A stretch of DNA of 44,943 nucleotides from Pseudomonas sp. TH10 (lineage in GTDB: Bacteria; Pseudomonadota; Gammaproteobacteria; Pseudomonadales; Pseudomonadaceae). Positions 9,494 to 19,599 of this stretch are shown one piece after another (the first letter of the stretch is position 1; every line of letters starts with the position of its first letter). The position numbers and the translations under genes are program-made. The notes beneath the pieces were generated by a model. The model ran no database searches. It was not told the DNA's origin and was given only the letters and a program-made list of their open reading frames with translations. The stretch is from assembly GCF_016651255.1 (NCBI RefSeq), contig NZ_JAEKEG010000028.1, forward strand, positions 1-44,943, written 5' to 3'.

Positions 9494-10870
9494 ATGGCTA
9501 TCAGTGTTTTCGATCTATTCAAAGTCGGCATCGGTCCGTCCAGCTCCCACACCGTCGGCCCGATGCGCGCCGCTGCAACCTTCGCCCAAGCGCTGATCGA
9601 CCAGCATTTGCTCAACGATGTGCGCCGTGTCGAAATCCGTCTGTACGGTTCGCTGTCGGCCACCGGCGTCGGCCACGCGACCGACCGCGCGTGCGTGATG
9701 GGGCTGATGGGCGAGTGGCCAGACAGCATCGACCCGACCTGCATCGAAGACCGGATCAACACACTGTTGAAAACCCGCGAGCTGAAGCTGGCCGGGAAAA
9801 CCACCATAGCGTTCGACTGGCAAACCGACCTGCTGCTGCTCGACGAGAGCCTGCCTTACCACCCCAACGCGATGTCCCTGACCGCCTTCGGCGAAACCGG
9901 CGAACTGGCCGAGCAGACGTATTACTCGATAGGCGGCGGTTTCATCATCGAGGCGGCCGAGGCCGAGTCGGGCATCGCACCGTCCAGCGACGTCGTATTG
10001 CCTTACGATTTCTCCAGCGCCGCCGAATTGCTCAAGCTGTGTAACCAGAACGGCCTGCGGGTTTCCGAGCTGATGATGGCCAACGAACTGGCCTGGCGCA
10101 GCGAAACCGAGATTCGCCAGGGCCTGCTGCATATCTGGTCGGTGATGCGCGAATGCGTCGAGCAGGGCCTGCGTCACGAGGGCATCCTGCCGGGCGGCCT
10201 GAACGTGCCACGTCGGGCGGCGAAATTGCACCGTGCCCTGCTGGAAATCGGCAAGCCCAATGTCATCACCTCCACGCTGTCGGCGATGGAGTGGGTCAAC
10301 CTGTTCGCCCTCGCGGTCAACGAAGAGAACGCTGCCGGCGGGCGCATGGTCACCGCGCCGACCAACGGCGCGGCGGGGATCATTCCGGCCGTTCTGCACT
10401 ACTACATGAAATTCAACCCGGAGGCGTCTGACGATGACGTCGTCGCGTTCTTTTTGGGCGCGGCCGCCGTCGGCATTCTGTGTAAAAAAAATGCCTCGAT
10501 TTCCGGCGCCGAAGTTGGCTGTCAGGGCGAAGTCGGTTCGGCCTGCGCCATGGCCGCTGCCGGTCTCGCCGACGTGCTCGGCGCCACGCCAGAGCAACTG
10601 GAAAACGCCGCCGAAATCGGCCTTGAGCACAACCTTGGCCTGACCTGCGACCCCGTCGGTGGCCTCGTGCAAGTGCCGTGCATCGAGCGCAATGCGATCG
10701 CTGCGGTGAAGGCGATCAACGCCACGCAAATGGCCCTGCGCGGCGACGGCAACCACTTCATTTCCCTCGACCGGGTGATCCGCACCATGCGCGATACCGG
10801 CGCCGACATGCATGACAAATACAAAGAGACTTCACGGGGCGGCCTGGCTGTGAACTGGGTGGAGTGCTGA
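9494..10870 (+). CDS. sdaA: L-serine ammonia-lyase (L-serine dehydratase)
   Basis: A 458-residue single-chain iron-sulfur L-serine dehydratase that converts L-serine to pyruvate and ammonia. It begins [20 protein letters not shown], whose SSSHT stretch is the family mark. The C-terminal catalytic half holds the cysteines expected to carry the [4Fe-4S] cluster ([30 protein letters not shown]). It is followed after 86 bases by a serine/threonine-type permease on the same strand, so import and breakdown of serine are coupled. Confidence 0.95.
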   Translation: MAISVFDLFKVGIGPSSSHTVGPMRAAATFAQALIDQHLLNDVRRVEIRLYGSLSATGVGHATDRACVMGLMGEWPDSIDPTCIEDRINTLLKTRELKLAGKTTIAFDWQTDLLLLDESLPYHPNAMSLTAFGETGELAEQTYYSIGGGFIIEAAEAESGIAPSSDVVLPYDFSSAAELLKLCNQNGLRVSELMMANELAWRSETEIRQGLLHIWSVMRECVEQGLRHEGILPGGLNVPRRAAKLHRALLEIGKPNVITSTLSAMEWVNLFALAVNEENAAGGRMVTAPTNGAAGIIPAVLHYYMKFNPEASDDDVVAFFLGAAAVGILCKKNASISGAEVGCQGEVGSACAMAAAGLADVLGATPEQLENAAEIGLEHNLGLTCDPVGGLVQVPCIERNAIAAVKAINATQMALRGDGNHFISLDRVIRTMRDTGADMHDKYKETSRGGLAVNWVEC

Positions 10871-10956
10871 GGCGCATTCCCTGAACGCCCCGGCAGGCCG
10901 CACCCGACGGCCTGCCAACCGTGAGCCCGAGCAAGAATAATAACGAGGCGATAACG

Positions 10957-12259
10957 ATGACCGATGTACGTACACCTGCTGCCGAAAATCCCGCTGTAGA
11001 CCTGACAGGCAAATCCGCAACGGCCCACAAGGGCTGGAGCAAATCCGACACCACCTGGATGCTTGGCCTGTACGGTACCGCCATCGGTGCCGGTACTTTG
11101 TTCCTGCCGATCAACGCCGGTGTCGGCGGTTTCTGGCCGCTGCTGATTCTCGCGGTGCTGGCGTTCCCGATGACCTTCTTCGCCCACCGTGGCCTGACCC
11201 GTTTCGTCCTGTCCGGGCGCTCCGGGGACATCACCGAAGTGGTCGAAGAACACTTCGGCATCGGTGCCGGCAAGCTGATCACGCTGCTGTATTTCTTCGC
11301 GATCTTCCCGATCCTGCTGGTTTACAGCGTGGCGCTGACCAACACCCTGAGCAGCTTCCTCGAACACCAACTGCACATCGCCCCGCCGCCACGGGCGATC
11401 CTCTCGCTGGCGTTGATTCTCGGCCTGATGACCATCGTCCGTTGCGGCCAGAACGTGATCGTCAAAGCCATGAGCGTGCTGGTTTATCCGTTCGTCGCGG
11501 CGTTGCTGCTACTCGCGCTCAGCCTGATACCGAACTGGAACGGCGCGTTCTTCGCCAGTGCGCAAGAAGCAATGCCGATGTCGGTGTTCTTCAAGACCCT
11601 GTGGCTGGCAATCCCGGTAATGGTGTTCTCGTTCAACCATTCGCCGATCATCTCGGCTTTCGCGGTGGATCAGAAACAGCGCTACGGCGAACAGGCCGAA
11701 GCCAAGAGCAGCGGCATTCTCGCCATTGCTAACGGCAATGATGGTCGTGACAGTGATGTTCTTTTGCTTCAGCTGCGTGCTGGCGCTGTCCCCGGCTGAC
11801 CTGGCGGCGGCGAAGGCACAGAACATCTCGATCCTGTCTTACCTGGCCAATCACTTCCAGACACCAGTGATCGCTTACGCGGCGCCGCTGATTGCGCTGG
11901 TGGCGATCACCAAATCCTTCCTCGGCCACTACATCGGCGCCAGCGAAGGCTTTCAGGGCATGATCGTGAAAAGCCTGCGCGGCCGTGGCAAGGTAATGTC
12001 GGCGAGCTGGCTGAACCGCGCGACCGCGCTATTCATGATCCTCAGTTGCTGGGCTGTGGCCACGTTCAACCCGAGCATTCTCGGCATGATCGAAACCCTC
12101 GGCGGGCCGGTGATTGCCTGCCTGCTGTTCCTGATGCCGATGTACGCCATCCGCCGCGTGCCGGCCTTGCGCCAGTATTCGGGTCAGGCTTCCAACGTGT
12201 TTGTGGTGCTGATCGGTCTGATTGCACTGTCAGCGATCATCTATTCATTCCTGCCCTGA
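10957..12259 (+). CDS. HAAAP-family serine/threonine permease (frameshifted)
   Basis: A hydroxy/aromatic amino-acid permease of the SdaC/YhaO type, with about eleven membrane helices (GLYGTAIGAGTLFLPINAG is the first). The start is ATG 10957. The frame shifts by one base near 11733: removing one G from AACGGCAATG gives ILAIANAMMVVTVMFF, which joins the halves into a 433-residue protein of normal length. Without the change, translation ends at 11799. It follows sdaA and probably imports L-serine for it. Confidence 0.87.
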
Positions 12260-12541
12260 AACGGGCGGAAATCGCCAGGCGCTGCAGGTGTGCGCTAGCT
12301 CCGGGCGGCGATCAAGGATGATCGTCAACGCGGGGGAAAGCTTGCAGCCCGCGCCGTTCTCGGGTTTTTCGCGAGCAAGCTCGGTCCTGCAGGGTTGTGC
12401 TTTTGTTCGACAATCTTTCCGGCATGCCGCTTGCTACGTTCCCCGGAGAGATCGCGAGCGGCCAGCCGATGGTCTGGTATGGCGAACCAACCCGATCACG
12501 GCCGGTCAACAACTGCACGTTCAATCAGGCGGTGACGCATC
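12260..12541. other. Non-coding gap with a degenerate REP arm
   Basis: I see no gene in these 282 bases. Around 12370-12396 lies GCGAGCAAGCTCGGTCCTGCAG, a decayed arm of the GAGCAAGCTCGCTCCTACAG repeat found elsewhere in the window. No convincing partner arm or terminator is visible, although the stretch must contain the promoter of the next gene. Confidence 0.4.
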
Positions 12542-12859
12542 ATGGACAATCCTTTTCAGATCATTACCGATGCCTTCGCGCCGGACTATCAGATCAACCT
12601 GAGCATTCAGGGCCTGGACGGCAGCATCATGCTGACCCTGTCCAACAGTGGCCGCATCGTGGCCAAACGGATGATCAGCGCCGAACAGCGCAACGACCCC
12701 AAACGCCTCAAGCGTCTGGTGCAAAGCATTCAATTCGGCATCGCCATCGAACAGGGTCACAGCGCCATGGCGATCCTCGAAGCGATGACCAGCGGCGACG
12801 GACTCACCCCGCCACCGCCACAATCGCTCGACCAGCCTCGGCAAGTCGCCGGGCTTTAG
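12542..12859 (+). CDS. DUF3509 family protein
   Basis: A 105-residue soluble protein beginning MDNPFQIITDAFAPDYQINL. The pattern MDNPF..I..AF.PDY and LDGSIMLTLSNSG fits DUF3509, a small Pseudomonas family of unknown function. The proline-rich tail (GLTPPPPQSLDQP) is probably disordered. The stop codon overlaps that of the convergent psiE gene by two bases. Confidence 0.7.
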   Translation: MDNPFQIITDAFAPDYQINLSIQGLDGSIMLTLSNSGRIVAKRMISAEQRNDPKRLKRLVQSIQFGIAIEQGHSAMAILEAMTSGDGLTPPPPQSLDQPRQVAGL

Positions 12860-13356
12860 AGTTCGCCCTTCTCGACCTCGGGATGTTCACCAGAACCCGC
12901 ACCCAACTTGCGCTGCGGTTTCTCGATCTTCACCGAGGGAAATTGTGACGAAGCGTAACGCACCACCAGAATCGAGAACGCCAGCAGCAGAATCCCGCCG
13001 CACAGGTAGATGATGCCCATGTCCGGCGGGTTGTGGTGCGAAACGTTGGAGATCAGCAGGCGCGTCAGCGCAGTGATCGCCACGTAGATCAGGAAGCGCA
13101 CCGGCATGTGGTTGGTCTTGAAATAAATCCCGACCATCGCCCCGAGTTCCAGATAGATGAACAGCAACAGAATGTCATCGATCTTGATGTGGCCTTCCTC
13201 GAGCATCCCGAGAAACTCCATCACCGCCGCCCACGCCGTCACCGCACCGATGGCGAACAACGCCAGGTAGTGGAAGGTTTCGACGAACAGGTTGCCCAGG
13301 GACTCGGCCAGTTGATGCACGTTTTGCCGCAGTTTCTCGGCCCAGTTTATTTTCAC
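12856..13356 (-). CDS. psiE: Phosphate-starvation-inducible protein PsiE
   Basis: A 166-residue inner-membrane protein with four helices. It has the PsiE pattern FVETFHYLALFAIGAVTAW and LLLFIYLELGAMVGIYF, followed by the conserved HMPVRFLIYVAITALTRLLI (given in part). I chose the GTG at 13356 (KINWAEKLRQ next), which has an AAGGA ribosome binding site; a longer open frame up to 13419 adds unlikely residues. PsiE is phosphate-regulated in E. coli, but no Pho box was visible here and the role is unknown. Confidence 0.88.
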   Translation of the reverse strand: MKINWAEKLRQNVHQLAESLGNLFVETFHYLALFAIGAVTAWAAVMEFLGMLEEGHIKIDDILLLFIYLELGAMVGIYFKTNHMPVRFLIYVAITALTRLLISNVSHHNPPDMGIIYLCGGILLLAFSILVVRYASSQFPSVKIEKPQRKLGAGSGEHPEVEKGEL

Positions 13357-13570
13357 GATGATGTTCCTTAGCCCGATTCGAGCGGATGATGCGTGTTGGA
13401 CGTGACGGTTGTTTGGCATGCAGAAAAAAGGCCAGGGGTTGGAAGGTGAGATGGCGGCCGGGTGATGGGAGGCACTTTGGGGTCACCAACAACCCGCCAC
13501 TCCCCAGTCAAAATCCGGTCTACATTGAAAAGCCACTACCCATGGCGCAGGGATTCGCTTATCCTTTTCG

Positions 13571-13586
13571 CTGTATATGGATACAG
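13571..13586 (+). promoter_or_regulatory. LexA box of yebG
   Basis: CTGTATATGGATACAG matches the LexA/SOS consensus CTG-N10-CAG with the preferred AT-rich centre; only the two central bases differ from the ideal operator. It lies 44 bases upstream of the yebG start and should overlap its promoter. Confidence 0.9.
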
Positions 13587-13629
13587 TAGTCGTCAAGACA
13601 ACTTAATGTGAAGGCATGTGAGGTGGTGA

Positions 13630-13980
13630 ATGGCCGTCGAAGTGGTATACCGCAGCAGCCGAGATCTGGAGCGCTTGTTCATGGATAAAGCCGAAGCTGA
13701 CCGTCATGACAAAATGCTCGAGCTGGCCGAATATCTGGCCGATGTGTTGCAAAAAGCCGTTCCGTCGCTGACTGAACAGCAAGTGGAAGAAGCCGGGATC
13801 TACATGGCGAAGAATCGCGATGTGTTTGCCCGTGCGTTCAAGAGCCAGCCTGACGCCCTGTCGGAACTGCTCAACGCACCGGCCGAAGTGGTTGCCCCCG
13901 CTGAAGTAGCGCAAGAACCTGAAGCGGTTGAACCCGCTGCCCCCGCCAAACCTGCAAAGGCGGCAAAAGCACCAAAGTAA
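13630..13980 (+). CDS. yebG: YebG-family SOS protein
   Basis: A 116-residue protein. The first 80 residues match YebG (MAVEVVYRSSRDLERLFMDK, then ADRHDKMLELAE), a small DNA-damage-induced protein of unknown biochemical role. The last 35 residues are a low-complexity tail rich in Ala, Pro, Glu and Lys (PAAPAKPAKAAKAPK), a common extension in Pseudomonas homologues. The LexA box just upstream confirms SOS control. Confidence 0.92.
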   Translation: MAVEVVYRSSRDLERLFMDKAEADRHDKMLELAEYLADVLQKAVPSLTEQQVEEAGIYMAKNRDVFARAFKSQPDALSELLNAPAEVVAPAEVAQEPEAVEPAAPAKPAKAAKAPK

Positions 13981-13998
13981 TCAGCGCCCGAATTGAAC

Positions 13999-14030
13999 AG
14001 GCCCTGAGTCCAGCGACTCAGGGCCTTTTT
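13999..14030 (+). terminator. Rho-independent terminator of yebG
   Basis: A 12-bp stem AGGCCCTGAGTC / GACTCAGGGCCT with a CAGC loop, followed by TTTT on the plus strand, 18 bases after the yebG stop. Confidence 0.9.
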
Positions 14031-14042
14031 CATGCCTGGGCA

Positions 14043-15062
14043 TCAGCGATACAACACCCGCTCCGCCAGCTCATCTGCCACCCGCGCAGGGGAACGCTTT
14101 TCCGCCTGGGCATGGGCGAACACCTCGGTGAGACGGGAGCTGATTTTCGACAGGTGCGCGGTAATGGTGGTCAGCTCTTCACCACGGTGCTTGAGCGAGA
14201 CATAGATCAACCCGCCGGCATTGATCACATAATCGGGGGCGTACAAAATCCCCCGCCGCTCAAGCAAGTCGGCGACTTCGACATGGGTCAACTGATTGTT
14301 CGCCGAGCCCGCCACCGCCGAGCAGCGCAGTTGTGTGACGGTGTGACTGTTGAGTACACCGCCCAGGCCGCAGGGAGCGAGAATGTCGCAAGGCGTACTG
14401 AGCAATGCATCATTGGCAATCGGATGCGCATTGAGTTGCTCCATCGCCAGTTGCACCTTGCCATGATCGATATCACTGACCAACAGCTCGGCGCCCGCCG
14501 CGTGCAGTTGCTCGGCCAGTGCAAAACCGACATTGCCCAAGCCCTGAATCGCGATCCGCAAGCCTTCGAGGTTATCGCTGCCCAAGCGAGCCATGGCGGT
14601 CGCGCGAATCCCGGTGAACACGCCCATTGCCGCGTGTGGCGCCGGGTCGCCCGCCGAGGTGGTGCTGGTGACATGCTGGGTCTGTTGGGCGATGCAATCC
14701 ATGTCGGCTACCGAAGTGCCGCTGTCGATAGCGGTGATGTAGCGCCCGTCGAGTTGGTCGACGCAACGGCCGAAGGCTTCGAACAGCGCACCCCGGTTCT
14801 CGACATGTATCGGGCGCACGATCACCGCAACGCCACCGCCCTGAGGCAGGCCCGCCAGAGCGGCTTTGTAGCTCATGCCCTGAGCGAGGCGAATGGCATC
14901 CTCAACGGCGGATTCATCGTTGGGATAGGCAAGATAACGGCACCCGCCCAGAGCTGGCCCGAGGCGACTGTCATGAATGGCAATGACCGCCTTCAACCCG
15001 GAAACCGGGTCGACGCTCAGATGCAGCGATTCAAGGCGATTGCTTTGCATGAGAGCGAACAT
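14043..15062 (-). CDS. Leucine-dehydrogenase-family protein, catalytic lysine missing
   Basis: A 339-residue Glu/Leu/Phe/Val dehydrogenase homologue. It begins MFALMQSNRLESLHLSVD, with a GGGAG ribosome binding site. The dimerisation and substrate half carries YKAALAGLPQGGGVAVI and the NAD-binding half carries GLGNVGFALAEQL. In leucine dehydrogenases the motif reads GGGK, and that lysine is the catalytic acid/base; here codon GTT gives valine. The first motif lysine (YK) and the following Asp (TAIDSGTS) remain. Two base changes at least separate GTT from a lysine codon, so this is not a simple sequencing error. Oxidative deamination may be lost or altered. Confidence 0.85.
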   Translation of the reverse strand: MFALMQSNRLESLHLSVDPVSGLKAVIAIHDSRLGPALGGCRYLAYPNDESAVEDAIRLAQGMSYKAALAGLPQGGGVAVIVRPIHVENRGALFEAFGRCVDQLDGRYITAIDSGTSVADMDCIAQQTQHVTSTTSAGDPAPHAAMGVFTGIRATAMARLGSDNLEGLRIAIQGLGNVGFALAEQLHAAGAELLVSDIDHGKVQLAMEQLNAHPIANDALLSTPCDILAPCGLGGVLNSHTVTQLRCSAVAGSANNQLTHVEVADLLERRGILYAPDYVINAGGLIYVSLKHRGEELTTITAHLSKISSRLTEVFAHAQAEKRSPARVADELAERVLYR

Positions 15063-15237
15063 CGTAAGGCTCCCGAAAATCACTTCTTGTAGTCGCCAGT
15101 ATAGGCTCGCGCCTGAATTTTGCTGAAGCACGCCGGAATAAGCAGCGCTCGGGTTAAGGGATTCGGACATAACCTTTCGGGGCACTGGACGAATGAGGGA
15201 GACGGGGCTAAAACGAGGCATGTCCCGGGAGATTTTG

Positions 15238-16042
15238 ATGACGCCCCGCCAATGCTTCTTTGAGTGCCTGCAACGATCACCGCCCGCGCTGTTCGAGGCG
15301 GCGCTGTGGATCTGTGTCGAGCATGACCAGGAGCTGAACGTCGAATCCCTACTGGCTGGGTTCAGGGATCTGCAGCAGCGGGTTAGCCATGGTTTGCCCA
15401 TGTTGCCGGTAAGCGAGTTGGCGCAACCTGTTGCTGCGCCGCATGAATGACCTGGGGTTTGCCCAGGACGACTTCACGCCGCTGCGTCCGCAGGCGGCAT
15501 TGCTGGACAAGGTGCTGACACGCCGACGCGGACAACCCCTGGCGCTGGGCTTGATCGCGCTTGAGCTGGCCCGGCGCCTGGAAATACCGATGGTCGGGGT
15601 CAATTTCCCGGGGCATTTTCTACTCCGGGTTCCGGGCGCCGACCACCTGCTTGATCCTTGCGGCGGGCGGCGTCTGTACCCGAATGATTGCCGGGAGTTG
15701 CTGCATCGCCAATACGGTCCGAACATGAAGCTGAGCGCCGAGCATCTGGTCACCGCCGAACCGCAGCAGATGCTGCAACGTCTGTCCCGCAACCTGCGCC
15801 AACTGCATCTGGCTCACGATGATTATATCGGTGCCCTGATCGATGCCGAGCGGGTACTGGAACTGGGCAACGCCAGCGCCGCCGACTACCTGGCCCGGGC
15901 GAGCCTGTATCAAAGACTGGACTGTCCCAATGCCGAACGCTTCGACCTGGAGCATGCATTGATGCTCAGCGAAGATCCGATCCAGCGGATTCGCCTGACC
16001 GAACGGCTGGGGCACTTGCCGCCAAACACCATCGTCCACTGA
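15238..16042 (+). CDS. SirB1-family transglutaminase-like protein (frameshifted)
   Basis: A SirB1/transglutaminase-like protein with a C-terminal tetratricopeptide-like tail. Marks are PALFEAALWI near the start, RRRGQPLALGLIALELARRL, GVNFPGHFLLR and DPCGGRRLYP. I chose the ATG at 15238 (MTPRQCFFECL), preceded by GGGAG. One extra base near 15430 splits the frame: dropping a G from CCTGTTGCTG gives ELAQPLLRRMNDLGF and a single 267-residue product, the expected size. The family is often near ribosome-linked genes; its function is not established. Confidence 0.8.
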
Positions 16043-16050
16043 CACCCAAT

Positions 16051-16146
16051 CCTGTGGGAGTAAAGCTTGCTCGCGAGGGCGTTGTGTCAGTAGACATTGA
16101 TGTTGAATGACACACCGCCATCGCGAGCAAGCTGTGCTCCCACAGG
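16051..16146. repeat. REP-type inverted repeat
   Basis: CCTGTGGGAG at the left and CTCCCACAGG at the right, with inner arms AAGCTTGCTCGCGA and TCGCGAGCAAGCT enclosing about 45 bases. It lies between convergent genes. Confidence 0.8.
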
Positions 16147-16175
16147 TTGCCGGATGTTTATATTGGCGTGTGCAG

Positions 16176-16811
16176 TCAAGGAGTGTCTGGCTGATTGGCC
16201 GGGTGTGACTTGATGAATGCCGGGTGAGCCGCTGCCAGCGCCGCCACTCGACGAATCCGCGGCCAGGCCTGCGGGGAGATGTTGAAGCGCTCAGCCGCAT
16301 ACAGCTGCGGTATCAGATAAACATCCGCCACCCCAGGTTGCGATCCGAAACAGTACCCCTGATCACCGATCAACTGCTCCACCGCCGCCAGCCCTTGGCT
16401 GATCCAGTGGTTGATCCACTCCACCACCTGCGGTTCGTCGTGCCCCAACTGGCGCAGTCGATTGAGCACGCTGACGTTGTGCAGCGGATGCACATCGCAA
16501 CCGATCACTGCCGCCACGCCACGCACCTGTGCGCGAGCCGCATGGTCTTCGGGTAACAGCGGCACCTGTGGATAACGTTCCTCCAGGTACTCGATGATGG
16601 CCGGCGATTGAATCAGCAACTCACCGTCATCGGTACGCAGCGCCGGCACGCGGCCCTGTGGATTGATCGCCAGATACGCCGCTTGCCGATGCTCGCCACC
16701 CGGCGGCGCGATCAGGTTGATCGGCAGCGCCTGATAATCGAGGCCCTTGAGTGCCAGCGCGATGCGCACCCGGTACGACGAGGTCGAGCGGTAATACGTG
16801 TAGAGATCCAT
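16176..16811 (-). CDS. maiA: Maleylacetoacetate isomerase
   Basis: A 211-residue zeta-class glutathione transferase that isomerises maleylacetoacetate to fumarylacetoacetate in tyrosine breakdown. The N-terminal thioredoxin-like domain has the family sequence YYRSTSSYRVRIAL, with serines of the active site, and NPQGRVPAL. The C-terminal helical domain contains GDQGYCFGSQPGVADVYLIPQ. It is the last gene of the hmgA-fahA-maiA operon, 12 bases after fahA. Confidence 0.95.
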   Translation of the reverse strand: MDLYTYYRSTSSYRVRIALALKGLDYQALPINLIAPPGGEHRQAAYLAINPQGRVPALRTDDGELLIQSPAIIEYLEERYPQVPLLPEDHAARAQVRGVAAVIGCDVHPLHNVSVLNRLRQLGHDEPQVVEWINHWISQGLAAVEQLIGDQGYCFGSQPGVADVYLIPQLYAAERFNISPQAWPRIRRVAALAAAHPAFIKSHPANQPDTP

Positions 16812-16823
16812 GATCCGCTCCTG

Positions 16824-18127
16824 TCAGCGCGCCGCCAGCACTTTGCCGCGGCATTCACCGAAGCCGATGGAGGCAAAACCGTCGCGGGCGCAACGGGCGC
16901 GCAGGATGATTTCGTCGCCGTCTTCAAGGAACTTGCGCACTTCGCCAGAAGCCAGTTCGATCGGCTTTTTACCGCCCTCGGTGATTTCCAGCAGGCTGCC
17001 GAACTGACCGTTTTCAGGGCCGGACAACGTGCCCGAACCGAACAGGTCACCGGGCTGCAATTGGCAACCGTTGACGCTGTGGTGCGCGACCATTTGCGCG
17101 ACGGTCCAGTACATGTAGCGGGTGTTGCTCAAGGTCAGGCGATGGGCCGGCAGATTCAGTTCGCGCATACGCTCGGTGAGCAGTAACACCTCCAGTTCGA
17201 TGTCGAACGCACCGCCGTCCTGATCGCGTTTATCGAACAGATACGGCAATGGTTGCGGATCACCTTCAGGACGCGCCGGTTGCGCGGTGCGGAACGGCTC
17301 AAGCGCTTCGGCAGTCACCACCCACGGCGAGACGCTGGTGATGAAGCTCTTGGACAGGAACGGACCCAGTGGCTGATATTCCCAGGCCTGGATGTCGCGC
17401 GCCGACCAATCGTTGAGCAGACAAAAACCGGCAATGTGCTCAGCGGCGTCAGCGATGGCAATCGAGTCGCCCATCTCGTTGCCCTGGCCGATCCAGATGC
17501 CCAGTTCCAGTTCATAGTCCAGACGCGCGCAGGGGCCGAAGGTCGGCTCAGTCTGCCCGGCCGGCAAGGTCTGACCTTTCGGCCGACGCACGTCGGTACC
17601 GGAGGCGCGCACAGTGGAAGCGCGACCGTGATAACCGATCGGCACATGCTTGTAGTTCGGCAGCAGCGGGTTATCCGGGCGGAACAATTTGCCGACGTTC
17701 TGCGCATGCTCGATGCCGACGTAGAAGTCGGTGTAATCGCTGATTTTCGCCGGCAGGTGCATCACGCAGTTTGCCGCCAGCGGCAGCAACCTGGCGCCCT
17801 GGGCTTCGATTTTGCCGTGCAGGGTGCTGCCTTCTGCCAGCAACTGCAGCAGCCGCTCACGCAACGCCTTGCGCGCTGGCGTACCGGCCTGGAAAAAGTA
17901 TTCAGTTGCCCGCCGCAGGTGGCCTCGGCCGCCGCTTTGGCATCGCCTTCGAACAGGCCGGCATCCAGCGCCGCTTCCAGATCGAAGATGTGATCGCCGA
18001 TGGCCACGCCACTGCGCGGTGCCCCGCCGTCGATGCTGAACACGCCCAGTGGCAAGTTCTGCAACGGAAAATCGACATGGCCGTTGGCCGAAGCAACCCA
18101 GCTGCGAGTAGTGGAAGTCTGAGTCAT
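16824..18127 (-). CDS. fahA: Fumarylacetoacetase (frameshifted)
   Basis: The enzyme splits fumarylacetoacetate into fumarate and acetoacetate, the last step of homogentisate breakdown. The start is ATG 18127 (MTQTSTTRSWVASANGHVDF) and the body has the FAH metal-site pattern YTDFYVGIEHAQNVG and NDWSARDIQAWEYQPLGPF. The frame breaks in an A run at 17893-17897 on the plus strand: a sixth T on the coding strand gives GGQLNTFFQAG and one 434-residue protein, the usual length. It sits between hmgA and maiA. Confidence 0.93.
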
Positions 18128-18130
18128 GGG

Positions 18131-19435
18131 TTATCTCCGGGTCGGGTCGAAAGTGGCGGGCAGCGTGGCCCAGCAAGTGTCGTAGTTTTTCTGTAATTGC
18201 GGGCACTCCAGGGCGAACCGGCTCGGGCGCAGGACCTGGCAGGTTTCGAACATGAAGGCCATGGTGTTATCGATTTTCGCCGGCGCCAGTTCAGCGTTGA
18301 TTGCCCGGGTGCAGGTTTCGCCGTCGGGCCCATGGGCGCTCATACAGCTGTGCAGGGACGCACCGCCCGGCACGAAACCTTCGGCCTTGGCGTCGTACTC
18401 GCCCTGGATCAAGCCCATGAACTCGTTCATCAGGTTGCGGTGGAACCACGGCGGACGGAAGGTGTTTTCGGCGACCATCCAGCGTGGCGGGAAGATCACG
18501 AAGTCGAGGTTGGCCAGACCGTGCACGCTGGTCGGCGAGGTCAGCACGGTGAAGATCGACGGATCCGGGTGATCAAAACTGACCGTGCCAATGGTGTTGA
18601 AACGACGCAGATCGTATTTGTACGGGACGTTATTGCCGTGCCACGCGACCACGTTGAGCGGCGAGTGGTTGAGCTCGGTAGCCCACAACTGGCCAAGGAA
18701 TTTCTGTACCAGAGTGGTCGGTTGTTGCAGGTTTTCGTAAGCGGCGACCGGGCTCAGGAAGTCGCGCGGATTGGCCAGGCCGTTGCTGCCGATCGGCCCC
18801 AGATCCGGCAGGCGCAGTGGCGCGCCATGGTTCTCGGCGATATAGCCGCGCGCCTGTGGGTCGAGCAGTTCAACGCGAAATTTCAGCCCGCGTGGCAGCA
18901 CGGCGATTTCCAGCGGCGCGACTTCCAACACACCCAATTCGGTGGCGATACGCAGACGTCCGAGTTGTGGCACCAGCAGCATTTCGCCGTCGGCGTTGAA
19001 GAACACGCGTTCCATCGAGCGGTTGGCGGCGTAGTTATAGATGCTGATGCCTGCCGGCTTCTCGGCGCCAGAATTGGCCGCCATGCTCACCAGGCCGTCG
19101 ATAAAGTCGGTCGGTTCGGCGGGCATGTCCAACGGGTTCCAGCGCAGGCGATTGGGCGTCACTTCACCCAGCGGGCCACCGGCTAGTTGTCGCTCGAGTT
19201 TGACGAATGCCGGGTGATTGGCCGACGGCTGAATGCGGTACATCCAGGTGCGCCGCGCTTCACTGCGGGTCATGGTGAACGCGGTGCCGGAAAACAATTC
19301 GGTGTAAAGACCGTAGGGGGCCTTTTGCGGTGAGTTCTGGCCGACGGGCAGCGCACCGGGCAACGCTTCAGTGCTGAATTCGTTGCCGAAACCGGACTGA
19401 TACGCCAGCGCCTGAGCGGTTGAATCGAGGTTCAT
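18131..19435 (-). CDS. hmgA: Homogentisate 1,2-dioxygenase
   Basis: A 434-residue iron(II) dioxygenase that opens the ring of homogentisate to maleylacetoacetate. It starts [20 protein letters not shown] at ATG 19435 behind an AGGAGG ribosome binding site, and contains the cupin-type iron-site region [14 protein letters not shown] and the [14 protein letters not shown] segment. It is the first gene of the operon; fahA starts 3 bases after its stop. The palindromes at 19513-19538 lie in the promoter region shared with the IclR regulator. Confidence 0.97.
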   Translation of the reverse strand: MNLDSTAQALAYQSGFGNEFSTEALPGALPVGQNSPQKAPYGLYTELFSGTAFTMTRSEARRTWMYRIQPSANHPAFVKLERQLAGGPLGEVTPNRLRWNPLDMPAEPTDFIDGLVSMAANSGAEKPAGISIYNYAANRSMERVFFNADGEMLLVPQLGRLRIATELGVLEVAPLEIAVLPRGLKFRVELLDPQARGYIAENHGAPLRLPDLGPIGSNGLANPRDFLSPVAAYENLQQPTTLVQKFLGQLWATELNHSPLNVVAWHGNNVPYKYDLRRFNTIGTVSFDHPDPSIFTVLTSPTSVHGLANLDFVIFPPRWMVAENTFRPPWFHRNLMNEFMGLIQGEYDAKAEGFVPGGASLHSCMSAHGPDGETCTRAINAELAPAKIDNTMAFMFETCQVLRPSRFALECPQLQKNYDTCWATLPATFDPTRR

Positions 19436-19512
19436 GGAGCCTCCTGAACAGGGAGTCGGCAGTGGCCCATCGCTCTGGCTCAGAGGTTTCGGCACGCCGG
19501 GGTTGTTATTAT

Positions 19513-19538
19513 CGTAATTCGATTACGCATAACGTAAT
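19513..19538. promoter_or_regulatory. Probable HmgR operator in the hmgA-hmgR gap
   Basis: Three alternating half sites, CGTAAT, ATTACG and CGTAAT. The right pair forms a 17-bp palindrome at 19522-19538 (ATTACGCATAACGTAAT); the left pair forms CGTAATTCGATTACG at 19513-19527. In P. putida the IclR-type HmgR represses hmgA from a palindromic operator, so this is the likely equivalent. Confidence 0.7.
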
Positions 19539-19599
19539 TTGCTCGCTATCCAGCGTCAAGCTATAAAGACGCCCATTCGTTTTGGAACACGGCCGCACC

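Noticed and set aside
9515..10813. A 432-codon open frame opposite sdaA
   Set aside because: Shadow of a strongly conserved L-serine dehydratase; no start signal or family match.
11700..11830. Programmed frameshift in the serine permease
   Set aside because: No slippery heptamer or following structure, and similar indels break many unrelated genes here; error is simpler.
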